Source of the DNA: Cellulomonas sp. RIT-PI-Y
Lineage (GTDB): Bacteria > Actinomycetota > Actinomycetes > Actinomycetales > Cellulomonadaceae
Assembly (NCBI RefSeq): GCF_025642745.1
Contig: NZ_JANZKP010000008.1
Coordinates: 1-64,000 of the forward strand
Length of the DNA stretch: 64,000 bases
Reading direction: 5' to 3'
The notes below the pieces were generated by a model. It saw nothing but the letters and a program-made list of their open reading frames with translations, was not told where the DNA came from and did not search any database. A program made the position numbers and the translations under genes. Below, piece by piece: positions 16,126-24,872 of the stretch (position 1 is its first letter; each line of letters starts with the position of its first letter).

Positions 16126-17484
16126 ATGGCCGTGTCCCCTGAAGCAGCAGTCGCCGACGCCCCCGCCATCCCCCGCCGCCGGGTCGCGGCCTGGGCCGCC
16201 TGGGACTGGGGGTCCGCGGCGTTCAACGCGGTGGTGACCACCTTCGTCTTCACCCGCTGGCTGACCAGCGACGCCTTCGCCGCACCGGGACTGTCCGGGG
16301 ACGCGCTGGACCGTGAGCTGGCCCGGCACTCGTCCTGGCTGGGCTGGGGGCTGACCGCGGCCGGCGTCCTGGTCGCGGTGCTGGCCCCCGCGCTGGGCCG
16401 CCGGGCGGACGGCACCGGACACCGGCGGCGGGCGCTCGCCTGGCACACCGGCCTGACCGTGCTGGCCTGCGCGGCGATGGCGCTGATCGTGCCGGACCCC
16501 GACGCCCTGACCGCGAACCTGCTGGCCGGGATCGCCCTGCTCGCGGTGGGCACCGTGACCTTCGAGCTGGCGTCGGTGCACTACAACGCGCTGCTGTCCA
16601 CCGTGTCCACCCCGGCGACGGTCGGCCGGGTCAGCGGCCTGGGCTGGGGCGCGGGGTACCTGGGCGGGATCGTGCTGCTGGCGGTGCTGCTGGTCGGGTT
16701 CGTGCAGCCGGAGGTCGGCTGGTTCGGGGTGACCGCGGAGGGCGGCGCGAACATCCGGGCGGCCGTGCTGGCGTCGGCGGTCTGGTTCGGCGTGTTCGCG
16801 GTGCCGGTCCTGATCGCGGTGCCGGAGCCCGGCGTGGTGGCCGGGGCGCCGAGGGTCGGGCTGATCGAGAGCTACCGCCGGGTGGCCGGGGATCTGCGCG
16901 CGCTGTGGCGGGAGGCGGGCGGCCTGCGCGGGACGGTCGGCTTCCTGCTGGCGAGCGCGGTGTACCGGGACGGGCTGACCGGCGTGTTCACCTTCGGCGC
17001 GGTGATCGCCTCCGGGACGTTCGGGTTCAGCGCCTCCGGGGTGCTGGTCTTCGCGGTGGCGGCGAACGTGGTGGCGGGGGTCGCGACGCTGGCCTGCGGG
17101 CGGTGGGACGACGTGCTGGGCTCGCGCCGGATCGTGCTGGCCGCCCTGGTCGGCCTGGTGCTCACCGGGATCGCGACCTTCGCGCTGGCGGACGTCGGCC
17201 AGTCGGCGTTCTGGGTGTGCGGCCTGCTGCTCTGCCTGTTCGTCGGACCGGCGCAGTCCGCGAGCCGGAGCCTGCTGCTGCGGGTCACCCCGGCGGGGCG
17301 GGAGAGCGCGATGTTCGGGTTGTACGCCACCACCGGGCGGGCGGCGAGCTTCCTGTCCCCGCTGGCGTTCTCGGTGGCGGTGGGTGTGTCCGGCAGTCAG
17401 CGGTGGGGCATCCTGGGCATCGTGCTGGTGATCGCGATCGGGTGCGGGCTGCTGCTCGCGGTGCGTCCCCGGGCCGCCGCGTGA
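16126..17484 (+). CDS. MFS transporter, UMF1/Atg22-like family
   Basis: Integral membrane transporter of 452 residues with about twelve hydrophobic segments. The N-terminal RRVAAWAAWDWGSAAFNAVV and TTFVFTRWL match the UMF1 (Atg22-like) subfamily of the major facilitator superfamily. Substrates of bacterial UMF1 proteins are poorly known; amino-acid efflux is suggested by yeast Atg22. ATG start. The stop overlaps the GTG of the alpha/beta hydrolase gene as GTGA, so the pair forms one transcription unit. Confidence 0.87.
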   Translation: MAVSPEAAVADAPAIPRRRVAAWAAWDWGSAAFNAVVTTFVFTRWLTSDAFAAPGLSGDALDRELARHSSWLGWGLTAAGVLVAVLAPALGRRADGTGHRRRALAWHTGLTVLACAAMALIVPDPDALTANLLAGIALLAVGTVTFELASVHYNALLSTVSTPATVGRVSGLGWGAGYLGGIVLLAVLLVGFVQPEVGWFGVTAEGGANIRAAVLASAVWFGVFAVPVLIAVPEPGVVAGAPRVGLIESYRRVAGDLRALWREAGGLRGTVGFLLASAVYRDGLTGVFTFGAVIASGTFGFSASGVLVFAVAANVVAGVATLACGRWDDVLGSRRIVLAALVGLVLTGIATFALADVGQSAFWVCGLLLCLFVGPAQSASRSLLLRVTPAGRESAMFGLYATTGRAASFLSPLAFSVAVGVSGSQRWGILGIVLVIAIGCGLLLAVRPRAAA

Positions 17485-18437
17485 GCCTGGAGTGGCGGCC
17501 GGACCCGCTCGGCGACGGGTGGCAGCAGGCCACCCTGCCCGTCTCGGTCCGCGATCCGGAGCTGGTGGCCACCCTGGTCCGGCACGGTGCGCAGGACGCC
17601 GGGGCGGCGATGCTGCACGTGCACGGCTTCAACGACTACTTCTTCCAGACCCACCTGGCCCGGGCCGCGGCCGACACGGGGCTGGCGTTCTACGCGCTGG
17701 ACCTGCGGCGCTGCGGCCGGTCCTGGCGTCCGGGCCAGCTGGCGCACGTGGTGGACGACCTGGCCGAGTACCGGGTGGACCTGGCCCTGGCGACCCGGTG
17801 GCTGCGCTCGCTGGGCCACGACCGCGTGGTGCTGCACGGGCACTCCACCGGCGGGTTGACCGCCGCCTTGTGGTCGGCCAGCCCCGCGGGACGGGAGGCG
17901 GTGGACGCGCTGGTGCTGGACAGCCCGTGGTTCGACCTGAACGCCCGCTGGTTCCAGCGGGTGGTCTCGACCTGGGTGCTGGACACCCTGGGGCCGCTGG
18001 ACCGGGACCGGGTGATCGCGGACGGCCCGTCGGCGTACTCGTACCACCTGCATCGTGACCACGGCGGTCGCTGGGACTACGACCTGGGCCTCAAGCCGCC
18101 GGACGGGTTCCCGGTCCGCGCGGGCTGGCTGCGGGCGGTCCGGCGTGGCCAGGCACGACTCGCCCGCGGACTCGGGATCGACGCGCCGGTGCTGGTCGCC
18201 ACCGCGGCGGAGTCCGGCCCGAACCGGTTGGACAACCCGCTGCTGGACGCGCAGGACACCGTGCTGGACGTGCGCCAGATCTGGGCGCGCAGCCCCCGGC
18301 TCGGGCCCGACGTGACCGAGCTCCGCGTCCCCGGCGGGATCCACGACCTGACCCTGTCCGCGGACGCCCCGCGCGAGCTCTACCTGACCCGGATGTTCGG
18401 CTGGGTGCGGCAGAACCTGGCCGAGCGGGCCGCCTGA
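17481..18437 (+). CDS. Alpha/beta hydrolase (monoacylglycerol lipase-like)
   Basis: Cytoplasmic alpha/beta hydrolase of 318 residues. The oxyanion region MLHVHGFNDYFFQTH is followed by the nucleophile elbow LHGHSTGGL (Ser about residue 119). The late His is in VPGGIHDLTLS and an acid probably lies in the preceding region. The sequence resembles serine aminopeptidase S33 / monoacylglycerol lipase proteins, so an ester or lipid substrate is likely but unproven. The GTG start overlaps the transporter stop, which predicts coupled translation and perhaps a shared substrate. Confidence 0.85.
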   Translation: MSLEWRPDPLGDGWQQATLPVSVRDPELVATLVRHGAQDAGAAMLHVHGFNDYFFQTHLARAAADTGLAFYALDLRRCGRSWRPGQLAHVVDDLAEYRVDLALATRWLRSLGHDRVVLHGHSTGGLTAALWSASPAGREAVDALVLDSPWFDLNARWFQRVVSTWVLDTLGPLDRDRVIADGPSAYSYHLHRDHGGRWDYDLGLKPPDGFPVRAGWLRAVRRGQARLARGLGIDAPVLVATAAESGPNRLDNPLLDAQDTVLDVRQIWARSPRLGPDVTELRVPGGIHDLTLSADAPRELYLTRMFGWVRQNLAERAA

Positions 18438-18483
18438 CCTGCGCGATGTCCCCGGTGTGGGCGGCGTCCGGCATCCTGGCCCC

Positions 18484-19410
18484 GTGTCCGTGTCATCCGG
18501 GGGACCGCTGTCCCGCCGTCACCGGCCGGAGGGTCCGCTCGACCTCCGGCTGACGCTGCTCGCCCTGCGCCGTGGCGGCGGCGACCCGGCGTTCCAGCGC
18601 ACCGCCGACGGCGCGATCTGGCGCACCGTGCGCACCACGGACGGCCCGGCCACCCTGCGACTGACCGCGGTCCCGGACGAGGTCACCGGCACCGCCTGGG
18701 GCCCCGGCGCCGCCCGGGTGCTGGACACCCTGCCCGACCTGCTCGGCCGGCACGACGACCCGCGCACCTTCGACCCGGCCGGTCACCTGGGCCTGCACCG
18801 TGCCGCGCGGAGCATGCCGGGCCTGCGGATGACCCGCAGCCTGGACCTGTTCGGTGCGTTGGTGCCCGCCGTCCTGGAGCAGCGCGTGGTCTCCGTCGAC
18901 GCCCACTCCGCCTGGCGGTTCCTCGTCCGGCGGCACGGGACGATCGCGCCCGGACCGGCGCCGGAGGGGATGCGGGTGCCGCCGGACGCCGCGGGCTGGC
19001 GGGAGGTCCCGGTCTGGGACTGGCGGCGTGCCGGGGTGGACGGCGCCCGGACCGGTGCGATCCGCCGGGTCGCCTCGGTGGCGGCCCGGCTGGAGCAGGC
19101 GGTGGACCTGGGGTCGACCGCGGAGCTGACCCGCCGGATGTGCGTGGTCCCGGGGATCGGGGTCTGGACCGCCGCGGAGGTCGCCCGCCGGGTGCTCGGC
19201 GACCCGGACGCGGTGTCGGTCGGAGACCTGCACCTGCCACGACTCGTCGGCGCGGCGGTCGGTCGCCGGGTCGAGCAGGACGAGGTGCTGGCCGCCCTGT
19301 CGCCGTGGGCGCCGCACCGGGGCCGGGTGGTCCGGCTGCTGGAGCTGGTCGAGCACCGGACGGGCGGCCGCGACCGGCCCCGGCCCCGACGGGCGGCGCG
19401 GTTCGGCTGA
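18484..19410 (+). CDS. DNA-3-methyladenine glycosylase II family protein
   Basis: Base-excision repair glycosylase of the AlkA/HhH-GPD superfamily, about 308 residues. The helix-hairpin-helix CVVPGIGVWTAAEVARRVLG is followed by the catalytic Asp in SVGDLHLPR. Upstream is an AlkA-like domain with LFGALVPAVLEQRVVS. It removes alkylated purines and leaves an abasic site, by family knowledge. Two starts are possible, GTG at 18457 or GTG at 18484; neither has a clear ribosome site and I prefer the shorter. The stop codon lies inside the first copy of a tandem repeat upstream of luxS. Confidence 0.83.
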   Translation: MSVSSGGPLSRRHRPEGPLDLRLTLLALRRGGGDPAFQRTADGAIWRTVRTTDGPATLRLTAVPDEVTGTAWGPGAARVLDTLPDLLGRHDDPRTFDPAGHLGLHRAARSMPGLRMTRSLDLFGALVPAVLEQRVVSVDAHSAWRFLVRRHGTIAPGPAPEGMRVPPDAAGWREVPVWDWRRAGVDGARTGAIRRVASVAARLEQAVDLGSTAELTRRMCVVPGIGVWTAAEVARRVLGDPDAVSVGDLHLPRLVGAAVGRRVEQDEVLAALSPWAPHRGRVVRLLELVEHRTGGRDRPRPRRAARFG

Positions 19411-19448
19411 TCGGGCGCACGCATGGGGCTGATCGGGCACGCGCATGG
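19405..19448 (+). repeat. Tandem 22-base imperfect direct repeat before luxS
   Basis: Two adjacent 22-base units (19405-19426 and 19427-19448) both begin GGCTGATCGGGC and end GCATGG, differing only in the four bases between. The first unit includes the stop codon of the glycosylase gene. The repeat ends 70 bases before the luxS start, a possible site for a regulator, or a recent slippage duplication. Confidence 0.8.
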
Positions 19449-19518
19449 ACCGGGAATGCCGCCGCAGGTCCGCACGCTGCACAATGGATCGGTCAGTCCC
19501 GAGCAGAGGAATCCCACC

Positions 19519-19986
19519 GTGAACCAGCCCCGCATGAACGTCGAGTCGTTCAACCTGGACCACCGCACCGTCGTCGCGCCGTACATCCGGCTCGCGGACA
19601 AGAAGGTGCTGCCGGCCGGTGACGTGATCAGCAAGTTCGACGTGCGCTTCGCGCAGCCGAACCAGGCCCACCTGGAGATGCCGGTGGTGCACTCCCTGGA
19701 GCACATGTTCGCCGAGCACTCCCGCAACCACTCCGACCGGGTGATCGACTTCTCCCCGATGGGCTGCCAGACCGGGTTCTACCTGATCCTGCAGGGCGAG
19801 TGGGCCCAGGAGGAGGTCGAGGAGCTGGTCGCGTCGACCCTCCAGGACATCACCACCGCCACCGAGGTCCCCGCCGCCAACGAGGTCCAGTGCGGCTGGG
19901 GCGCGAACCACACCCTGACCGGCGCGCAGGAGGCGGCGACGACCTTCCTCGCCCACCGCGGCGAGTGGAGCCAGGTCACCGCATGA
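19519..19986 (+). CDS. luxS: S-ribosylhomocysteine lyase (LuxS)
   Basis: Cleaves S-ribosylhomocysteine to homocysteine and DPD, the precursor of autoinducer-2. The 155-residue protein has all key residues: metal ligands His58 and His62 in HSLEH with catalytic Glu61, catalytic Cys83 in MGCQTGFYL, and metal ligand Cys125 in [12 protein letters not shown] at 19519 follows an AGAGGA site and gives the normal length. An upstream in-frame ATG would add 32 residues through the repeat. The stop overlaps the mtnN start as ATGA, so the two steps that recycle S-adenosylhomocysteine are translated together. Whether the cell signals with AI-2 or simply detoxifies SAH is not visible. Confidence 0.96.
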   Translation: MNQPRMNVESFNLDHRTVVAPYIRLADKKVLPAGDVISKFDVRFAQPNQAHLEMPVVHSLEHMFAEHSRNHSDRVIDFSPMGCQTGFYLILQGEWAQEEVEELVASTLQDITTATEVPAANEVQCGWGANHTLTGAQEAATTFLAHRGEWSQVTA

Positions 19987-20723
19987 GCCTGACCCATGTG
20001 CGCGCCGTAGTCGCGGTCGCGATGCCGGACGAGGCCGCCCCGTTCCTGGAACGGGCGGACCACATCGCCGAGCCGGTCACCGTCGGCGGTGCCGAGCACC
20101 ACGAGATCGAGCTCGGCGGCGTGCCGGTGCTGCTGGTGCGCGGCGGGATCGGCCTGGCGAACGCCGCCTCGGCCGCCTCCGCCGCCCTGGTGCTGGTGAA
20201 CGCGGCCGGGAACCAGGACGCCGTGCTGCTCTCCGCCGGGACCGCCGGCGGAGTGCAGGCCGGGGTGCACGTCGGCGAGGTCGTGATCGGCACCGAGCAC
20301 CTGTTCACCGGGGCGGACGCCCGGGCGTTCGGCTACGCGCTCGGCCAGGTGCCGGGCATGCCCGCGGTCTACACCGGGGACCCGGAGCTGCGCCGCGCCG
20401 CCCTGGCCGCCGAGGTCGGCGACCTGACCCTGCGGACCGGGCTGATGCTCTCCGGGGACCAGTTCGTGGACGCGTCGCTGGTCGGACCGGTGCGGGAGCA
20501 GTTCCCGTCCGGGCTGTCCACCGACATGGAGACCACCGCCCTGGCGCAGGTCGCGCACGTCTACGGCGTGCCCTTCCTGGCGGTGCGCGGGATCTCCGAC
20601 CTGTGCGGCCCCGCGGGCGCGGACGACTTCCTCACCCACGTCGACGACGCCGCGGACCGTTCCGCGACCGTGGTCGCCGGGCTGCTCGCGCGCCTCGCGG
20701 AGCGGAGCCCGGTCGCGGGCTGA
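19983..20723 (+). CDS. mtnN: 5'-methylthioadenosine/S-adenosylhomocysteine nucleosidase
   Basis: Hydrolyses SAH to adenine and S-ribosylhomocysteine, the substrate of LuxS, and also acts on methylthioadenosine. The 246-residue protein shows the nucleosidase pattern: [15 protein letters not shown] at the N-terminus, [23 protein letters not shown], the ribose-binding [13 protein letters not shown] and the catalytic Asp in RGISDLCG. It overlaps luxS by four bases, and together they form an activated-methyl-cycle operon closed by the terminator at 20732-20775. Confidence 0.93.
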   Translation: MSLTHVRAVVAVAMPDEAAPFLERADHIAEPVTVGGAEHHEIELGGVPVLLVRGGIGLANAASAASAALVLVNAAGNQDAVLLSAGTAGGVQAGVHVGEVVIGTEHLFTGADARAFGYALGQVPGMPAVYTGDPELRRAALAAEVGDLTLRTGLMLSGDQFVDASLVGPVREQFPSGLSTDMETTALAQVAHVYGVPFLAVRGISDLCGPAGADDFLTHVDDAADRSATVVAGLLARLAERSPVAG

Positions 20724-20731
20724 CCCCCGTC

Positions 20732-20775
20732 GGCGACCGCCCCGGAACCCCGATCGGGAGTTCGGGGCGGTCGCC
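20732..20775. terminator. Bidirectional terminator between mtnN and GH35 gene
   Basis: Perfect 13-bp arms 20732-20744 and 20763-20775, extended inward by a GAAC/GTTC pairing, lie between the convergent mtnN and beta-galactosidase stops. The structure can end transcription from both strands. Confidence 0.85.
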
Positions 20776-20780
20776 TCCGG

Positions 20781-22544
20781 TCACTCCTCGCTGGAGCCCA
20801 GGTCCGGCCCGGCCACGAAAGCGACCCGCGGTGCCGCCGTCCCGTGCAGCTCCACCAGCACGATCTCGTTCCCCTCGGCCCGCAGCAGCGGCCCGGGCAC
20901 GTACATCGTCCCGGTCGGGGAGGCGGACCAGTACCGTCCGAGCAGGAACCCGTTCACCCAGACCAGCCCCTTCCCCCACCCGTCGGTGCGCAGGAAGTGA
21001 TCCGCCCCGGCGACGGTGTCGAAGACGCCCCGGACCAGGACCGGCCCGGCGAGGGGCGCGTCCGGGACCGGAGCGAGGCCGCCCAGCAGCTCGGGGCTCA
21101 ACGAGTCCAGCCGCAACGACACCGTCAGCCAGTCGGTCAGCTCCCGGACCGCGGTGCGCGCTCCGCCGATCAGCCCCTTGGGCTCCCCGATCCGGGGTCC
21201 GTAGTTGACCCGGCCCTGGTCCTCGACCAGGACGGTGAGCTCCCCCGCCCGGCGGGGCAGTGGCAGCGTGCGGTCGTGCGCGGTCCGGGACAGCACCCCG
21301 ACCGGTTCCCCGTCCAGCAGCACCAGCGCGCGGTCGCGGACCTCGCCCACGGTGAGGACGGCGTCCTCGGCGGTGATCGTGGTGCGGTAGGCGATCAGGC
21401 CGTCCCACTGCTCGGCGTCGTCCATGGTCGGCAGCCGGTCCCAGACCCGCTGCTCCCCCAACGACCCGGCGTCCAGTGCGTCCAGCAGGGACTGTGCGGT
21501 GTCCAGTCGCACCACCAGCTCGGGGGCGGCGGGTGCGGGCTCCGGCAGTTCGTCCGGCACCGGTGCGTACCGGGCGATCACCTCCCGCATCGCGTGGTAC
21601 TTGGCGGTCGGCGCACCGTGCTCGGCCAGCGGGGCGTCGTAGTCGTAGCTGGTGGTGATCGGCAGGTAGGTGCCCTTGTCGTTGGCACCGTTGGTGAAGC
21701 CGAAGTTCGTGCCGCCGTGGAACATGTAGAGGTTCACCGACGCGCCCTGGGCCAACAGGTCGTCCAGGTCCTGCGCGTTGGTCTCCGGCGGCGCGACGTG
21801 GTGGTGCTGGCCCCAGGAGTCGAACCAGCCGTTCCAGAACTCCATGCACATCAGCGGGCCGGTCGGCTGGTGGCGCCGGAGCAGCGCGAGCCGCTCGGTC
21901 GCCCGGGAGCCGAAGGTGATGGTGCGGTGCAGCTCCGGGAGCGACCCGCGCTGCTGCATGACGTCGTCGGCCTGGTCGCAGCTGAGCAGCGGCACCGTGA
22001 TCCCGTGGCCCTGGACCAGCTTGATCAGCGCGCGCAGGTACTCGGCGTCCTCGCCGTAGGCGCCGTACTCGTTCTCCACCTGGACCGCGATCACCGGACC
22101 GCCGCGGGTGATCTGCCGGCCGGCGACCAACGGCAGATGCTGGTCGTAGTACTCCGCGATGGCGGTCAGGTAGCGCGGCTCGTGCCGCCGGACCCCGACC
22201 TCCGGGTCCGCCAGCAGCCAGCCGGGCAGCCCGCCGCCGGTCCACTCCGCGCAGATGTACGGGCCCGGCCGGACGATGGCGTACAGCCCCTCGGCGGCGA
22301 CCAGGTCGAGGAACCGGCCCAGGTCGCGCTGCCCGGTCAGGTCGAACTCCCCCGGCCGCGGCGCGTGGAAGTTCCAGGCGACGTAGGTCTCGATCGTGTT
22401 CAGGCCCATCAACCGGGCCTTCCGGATCCGGTCCGCCCACTGGTCGGGGTGGATCCGGAAGTAGTGCAGCGCACCGGAGATGACCTGGAACGGCTCGCCG
22501 TCCAGCAGGAAGTCCCGCTCGCCGATCTCGAACCTGCTGCCCAT
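20781..22544 (-). CDS. GH35 beta-galactosidase
   Basis: Cleaves terminal beta-galactosides. The 587-residue protein lacks a signal peptide, so it probably acts on imported galacto-oligosaccharides in the cytoplasm. The GH35 signature region RPGPYICAEWTGGGLPGWLL lies near residues 92-111. The acid/base is Glu159 in QVENEYG and the nucleophile Glu235 in MEFWNGWFD. C-terminal jelly-roll domains follow with NYGPRIGEPKGL and GKGLVWVNGFLLGRYW. It is the last gene of the operon with the upstream lipoprotein and permeases, separated by a strong hairpin at 22575-22608. Expression is probably controlled by the divergent LacI gene at 25990. Confidence 0.95.
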   Translation of the reverse strand: MGSRFEIGERDFLLDGEPFQVISGALHYFRIHPDQWADRIRKARLMGLNTIETYVAWNFHAPRPGEFDLTGQRDLGRFLDLVAAEGLYAIVRPGPYICAEWTGGGLPGWLLADPEVGVRRHEPRYLTAIAEYYDQHLPLVAGRQITRGGPVIAVQVENEYGAYGEDAEYLRALIKLVQGHGITVPLLSCDQADDVMQQRGSLPELHRTITFGSRATERLALLRRHQPTGPLMCMEFWNGWFDSWGQHHHVAPPETNAQDLDDLLAQGASVNLYMFHGGTNFGFTNGANDKGTYLPITTSYDYDAPLAEHGAPTAKYHAMREVIARYAPVPDELPEPAPAAPELVVRLDTAQSLLDALDAGSLGEQRVWDRLPTMDDAEQWDGLIAYRTTITAEDAVLTVGEVRDRALVLLDGEPVGVLSRTAHDRTLPLPRRAGELTVLVEDQGRVNYGPRIGEPKGLIGGARTAVRELTDWLTVSLRLDSLSPELLGGLAPVPDAPLAGPVLVRGVFDTVAGADHFLRTDGWGKGLVWVNGFLLGRYWSASPTGTMYVPGPLLRAEGNEIVLVELHGTAAPRVAFVAGPDLGSSEE

Positions 22545-22574
22545 CGGTGTCTCGCTCCTCGGTGTGGCTGGGGT

Positions 22575-22608
22575 GGGGCCGGCCGCCGTTCCCCGGGCGG
22601 CCGGCCCC
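22575..22608 (-). terminator. Intercistronic hairpin between binding-protein and GH35 genes
   Basis: Perfect 13-bp arms 22575-22587 and 22596-22608 with an eight-base loop, starting 14 bases past the lipoprotein stop codon and 30 bases before the GH35 start. It probably attenuates transcription into the enzyme gene or protects the upstream message. Confidence 0.75.
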
Positions 22609-22622
22609 CTGGGCGTCAGCGG

Positions 22623-23927
22623 TCAGTCGACCGTGAAGCCCTGCTCGTTGCCGTAGTCGATGGTCTTCTGCTGCCAGTCGGCCAGCCCCTCGCTCAGCGT
22701 GGTGCCGGAGACGTAGGCCTGACCGACGGTGTCGTTGAAGATGCTGTTCGCGTACACCTGGTACGGCAGGTACTGCCAGCCCTCGACCACGTCCGCGGCC
22801 GACTGGGACAGCACCTCGTTGATCTTCTGGCCGCCGAAGTAGTCGAACTCCTTGTTCAGGAACTCGTCGGACTGCAGGTCGGCGGTGGTGGCCGGGAAGC
22901 CGCCCATCTCGATCCGGGTGGCCACGCCGTCGCCGACCGTGGCGTAGTGCAGGAAGTCGTAGGCGAGTTCCTTGTTCGCCGACGCCTCGGTCACCGACAG
23001 GCCGGAGCCGCCGTTCTCGGCGGTGGCCGAGTCCCCGGCCTCCCACTGCGGCATCGGGGCCACCCGCCACTGCCCGGAGGCCTGCGCCACGCCGGACTCC
23101 AGGTTGCCGGGCATCCAGGCGCCGATGGTCAGGGTGGCGATCGTGCCGTTGCCCAGGCCCTGGTACCACTCGTCGGACCAGGAGCTGATCGGGGCGAGCA
23201 GGTCGTCGTCGATCAGCTGCTGCCACAGGTCGGCGAACTTCTGCGAGCCGTCGTCGCTGAAGTCCACCGTGACGTCGGTGTCGTCCACGGTGTACGGCTG
23301 ACCGCCGGCCTGCCAGATCATGCTGGTGGTGAAGCCCGCGTCGCCGGTGTCGTTGGTGATGTAGACGTTCGGGTCGGCCGCGTGCAGGGCCTGCGCGGCC
23401 GCGACGTACTCGTCCCAGGTGGTCGGGATCTCGATGCCGTACTTCTCGAACACCGTGGTGTTGTAGAACAGCGCCATCGGCCCGGAGTCGGCCGGCAGAC
23501 CGTAGATCCCGCCGCCGGACTGCACCGCGTTCCACGGGCCGGGGCTGAAGGTGCCGTCCAGGTCGGAGGCGCCCAGGTCGGACAGGTCGGCGAGCGCGCC
23601 GCCGAGCGCGAACTGCGGCAGCGCGTAGTACTCGATCTGCGCGATGTCCGGCACTCCGGATCCCGCGGCGACCGCGTTCTGCAGCGCGGTGTACTGGTCG
23701 TTGCCGGTCCCGGCGTTCACCACGTCGATCGTGACGTCCGGGTTCTCCGCCATGTACTGCTCGGCGATCGGCTCGACCGTGTTGTCCCAGGCCCAGACGG
23801 TCAGCGAGCCGCCGTCGGCCGAGTCGCTGGAGTCGCCGCCGGAGTCGGAGCCGCCGGAGCAGGCGGTGAGGCCGAGCGCGAGCGCGCCGACCACGGCGGC
23901 GCTGCGCCAGAGAGTGGAAAGGGTCAT
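22623..23927 (-). CDS. Sugar ABC transporter substrate-binding lipoprotein
   Basis: Solute-binding lipoprotein of a CUT1 importer, 434 residues. Signal peptide ending at lipobox LTAC (about residue 23), acidic Ser/Gly linker, then a family-1 binding fold with LTVWAWDNTVEPIAEQY and tryptophan-rich sugar-contact segments such as WSDEWYQGLGNG. Downstream GH35 and the LacI operators indicate a galactose-containing oligosaccharide as substrate. Unlike the amino-sugar operon, both permease genes precede it here. It has its own ribosome site and is followed by the hairpin at 22575. Confidence 0.92.
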   Translation of the reverse strand: MTLSTLWRSAAVVGALALGLTACSGGSDSGGDSSDSADGGSLTVWAWDNTVEPIAEQYMAENPDVTIDVVNAGTGNDQYTALQNAVAAGSGVPDIAQIEYYALPQFALGGALADLSDLGASDLDGTFSPGPWNAVQSGGGIYGLPADSGPMALFYNTTVFEKYGIEIPTTWDEYVAAAQALHAADPNVYITNDTGDAGFTTSMIWQAGGQPYTVDDTDVTVDFSDDGSQKFADLWQQLIDDDLLAPISSWSDEWYQGLGNGTIATLTIGAWMPGNLESGVAQASGQWRVAPMPQWEAGDSATAENGGSGLSVTEASANKELAYDFLHYATVGDGVATRIEMGGFPATTADLQSDEFLNKEFDYFGGQKINEVLSQSAADVVEGWQYLPYQVYANSIFNDTVGQAYVSGTTLSEGLADWQQKTIDYGNEQGFTVD

Positions 23928-23979
23928 GACAGGGGTCCTCTCACATCGTTGTCAGAAAGGGGGCAGTGCGGGTGGGGTG

Positions 23980-24870
23980 TCATTCCTTGACGGACCCGGC
24001 CGCCAGGCCGGACTGCCAGTACCGCTGCAGCAGCAGGAAGGCGGCGATCAGCGGCAGGATCGTGAGCAGCGCACCGGTGATCACCAGGTTGAAGATCGCC
24101 TGGCCACCGGCGGTGGTGGCCTGCGCGTTCCACGCGTTCAGGCCGAGGGTGAGCGGATACCAGTCCGGGTCCTTGAGCATGATCAGCGGCAGGAAGTAGT
24201 TGTTCCAGGTCGCGACCATGGTGAACAGCAGCACCGTGACGATGCCGGGGCCGAGCAGCGGCAGGCTGATCTGGCCGAAGGTCCGGGCCTCGCTGGCGCC
24301 GTCGACCCGAGCGGCCTCCATCAGCTCGGTCGGGATCGCCTCTGCCGCGAAGGTCCACATCAGGTACAGCCCGAACGGGGAGATCAGCGAGGGGATGATC
24401 ACCGACCACGGGGTGTTGGTGATCCCCATCTTGCTGAACATCAGGAAGGTCGGGACCGCCAGAGCGGTGCCGGGCACGGCGACCGCGCCGATCACGGTCG
24501 CGAACACCGCCTTCTTGCCCGGGAACCGGAACTTGGCCAGTCCGTAGCCGCCCAGCACGGCGAGCAGGGTGGCTCCCCCGGCGCCGACCACCACGTACAG
24601 GATCGTGTTGAGCAGCCAGCGGACGAAGATGCCGCCGGAGTAGGTGAGCGTGTCCGCGATGTTGCTGAACAGCGCGAAGTCGCCGCTGAACCACAGGCCG
24701 AACGAGTCGAAGAGCGCGTTCTGGGACTTGGTCGCGTTGATCAGCAGCCACGCCAGCGGGACCAGGCTGTAGAGCAGCACGATCGCGGTGAGCACGGTCA
24801 GCAGCGGGCTGCGCCGGGCGCGAGGCTTGTCCGGGCGGAGCTTGGGGGTGCGCAGGGCGGTGGCGCTCAT
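23980..24870 (-). CDS. Carbohydrate ABC transporter permease (MalG-like)
   Basis: Second permease of the galactoside importer, 296 residues with six hydrophobic segments. The EAA loop reads ELMEAARVDGASEARTFGQI. ATG at 24870 is two bases from the stop of the preceding permease gene. No ATPase gene is present in the operon, so an MsiK-like shared ATPase is expected elsewhere. Confidence 0.9.
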   Translation of the reverse strand: MSATALRTPKLRPDKPRARRSPLLTVLTAIVLLYSLVPLAWLLINATKSQNALFDSFGLWFSGDFALFSNIADTLTYSGGIFVRWLLNTILYVVVGAGGATLLAVLGGYGLAKFRFPGKKAVFATVIGAVAVPGTALAVPTFLMFSKMGITNTPWSVIIPSLISPFGLYLMWTFAAEAIPTELMEAARVDGASEARTFGQISLPLLGPGIVTVLLFTMVATWNNYFLPLIMLKDPDWYPLTLGLNAWNAQATTAGGQAIFNLVITGALLTILPLIAAFLLLQRYWQSGLAAGSVKE

Positions 24871-24872
24871 CG

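Noticed and set aside
19411-19518. SAH riboswitch upstream of luxS
   Set aside because: The conserved core sequence and pairing were not found; only the tandem repeat and a ribosome site are visible.
20844-23990. Plus-strand open frame of about 1,050 codons opposite the GH35 and lipoprotein genes
   Set aside because: The opposite strand encodes two proteins with full catalytic and signal motifs; this frame has biased composition only.
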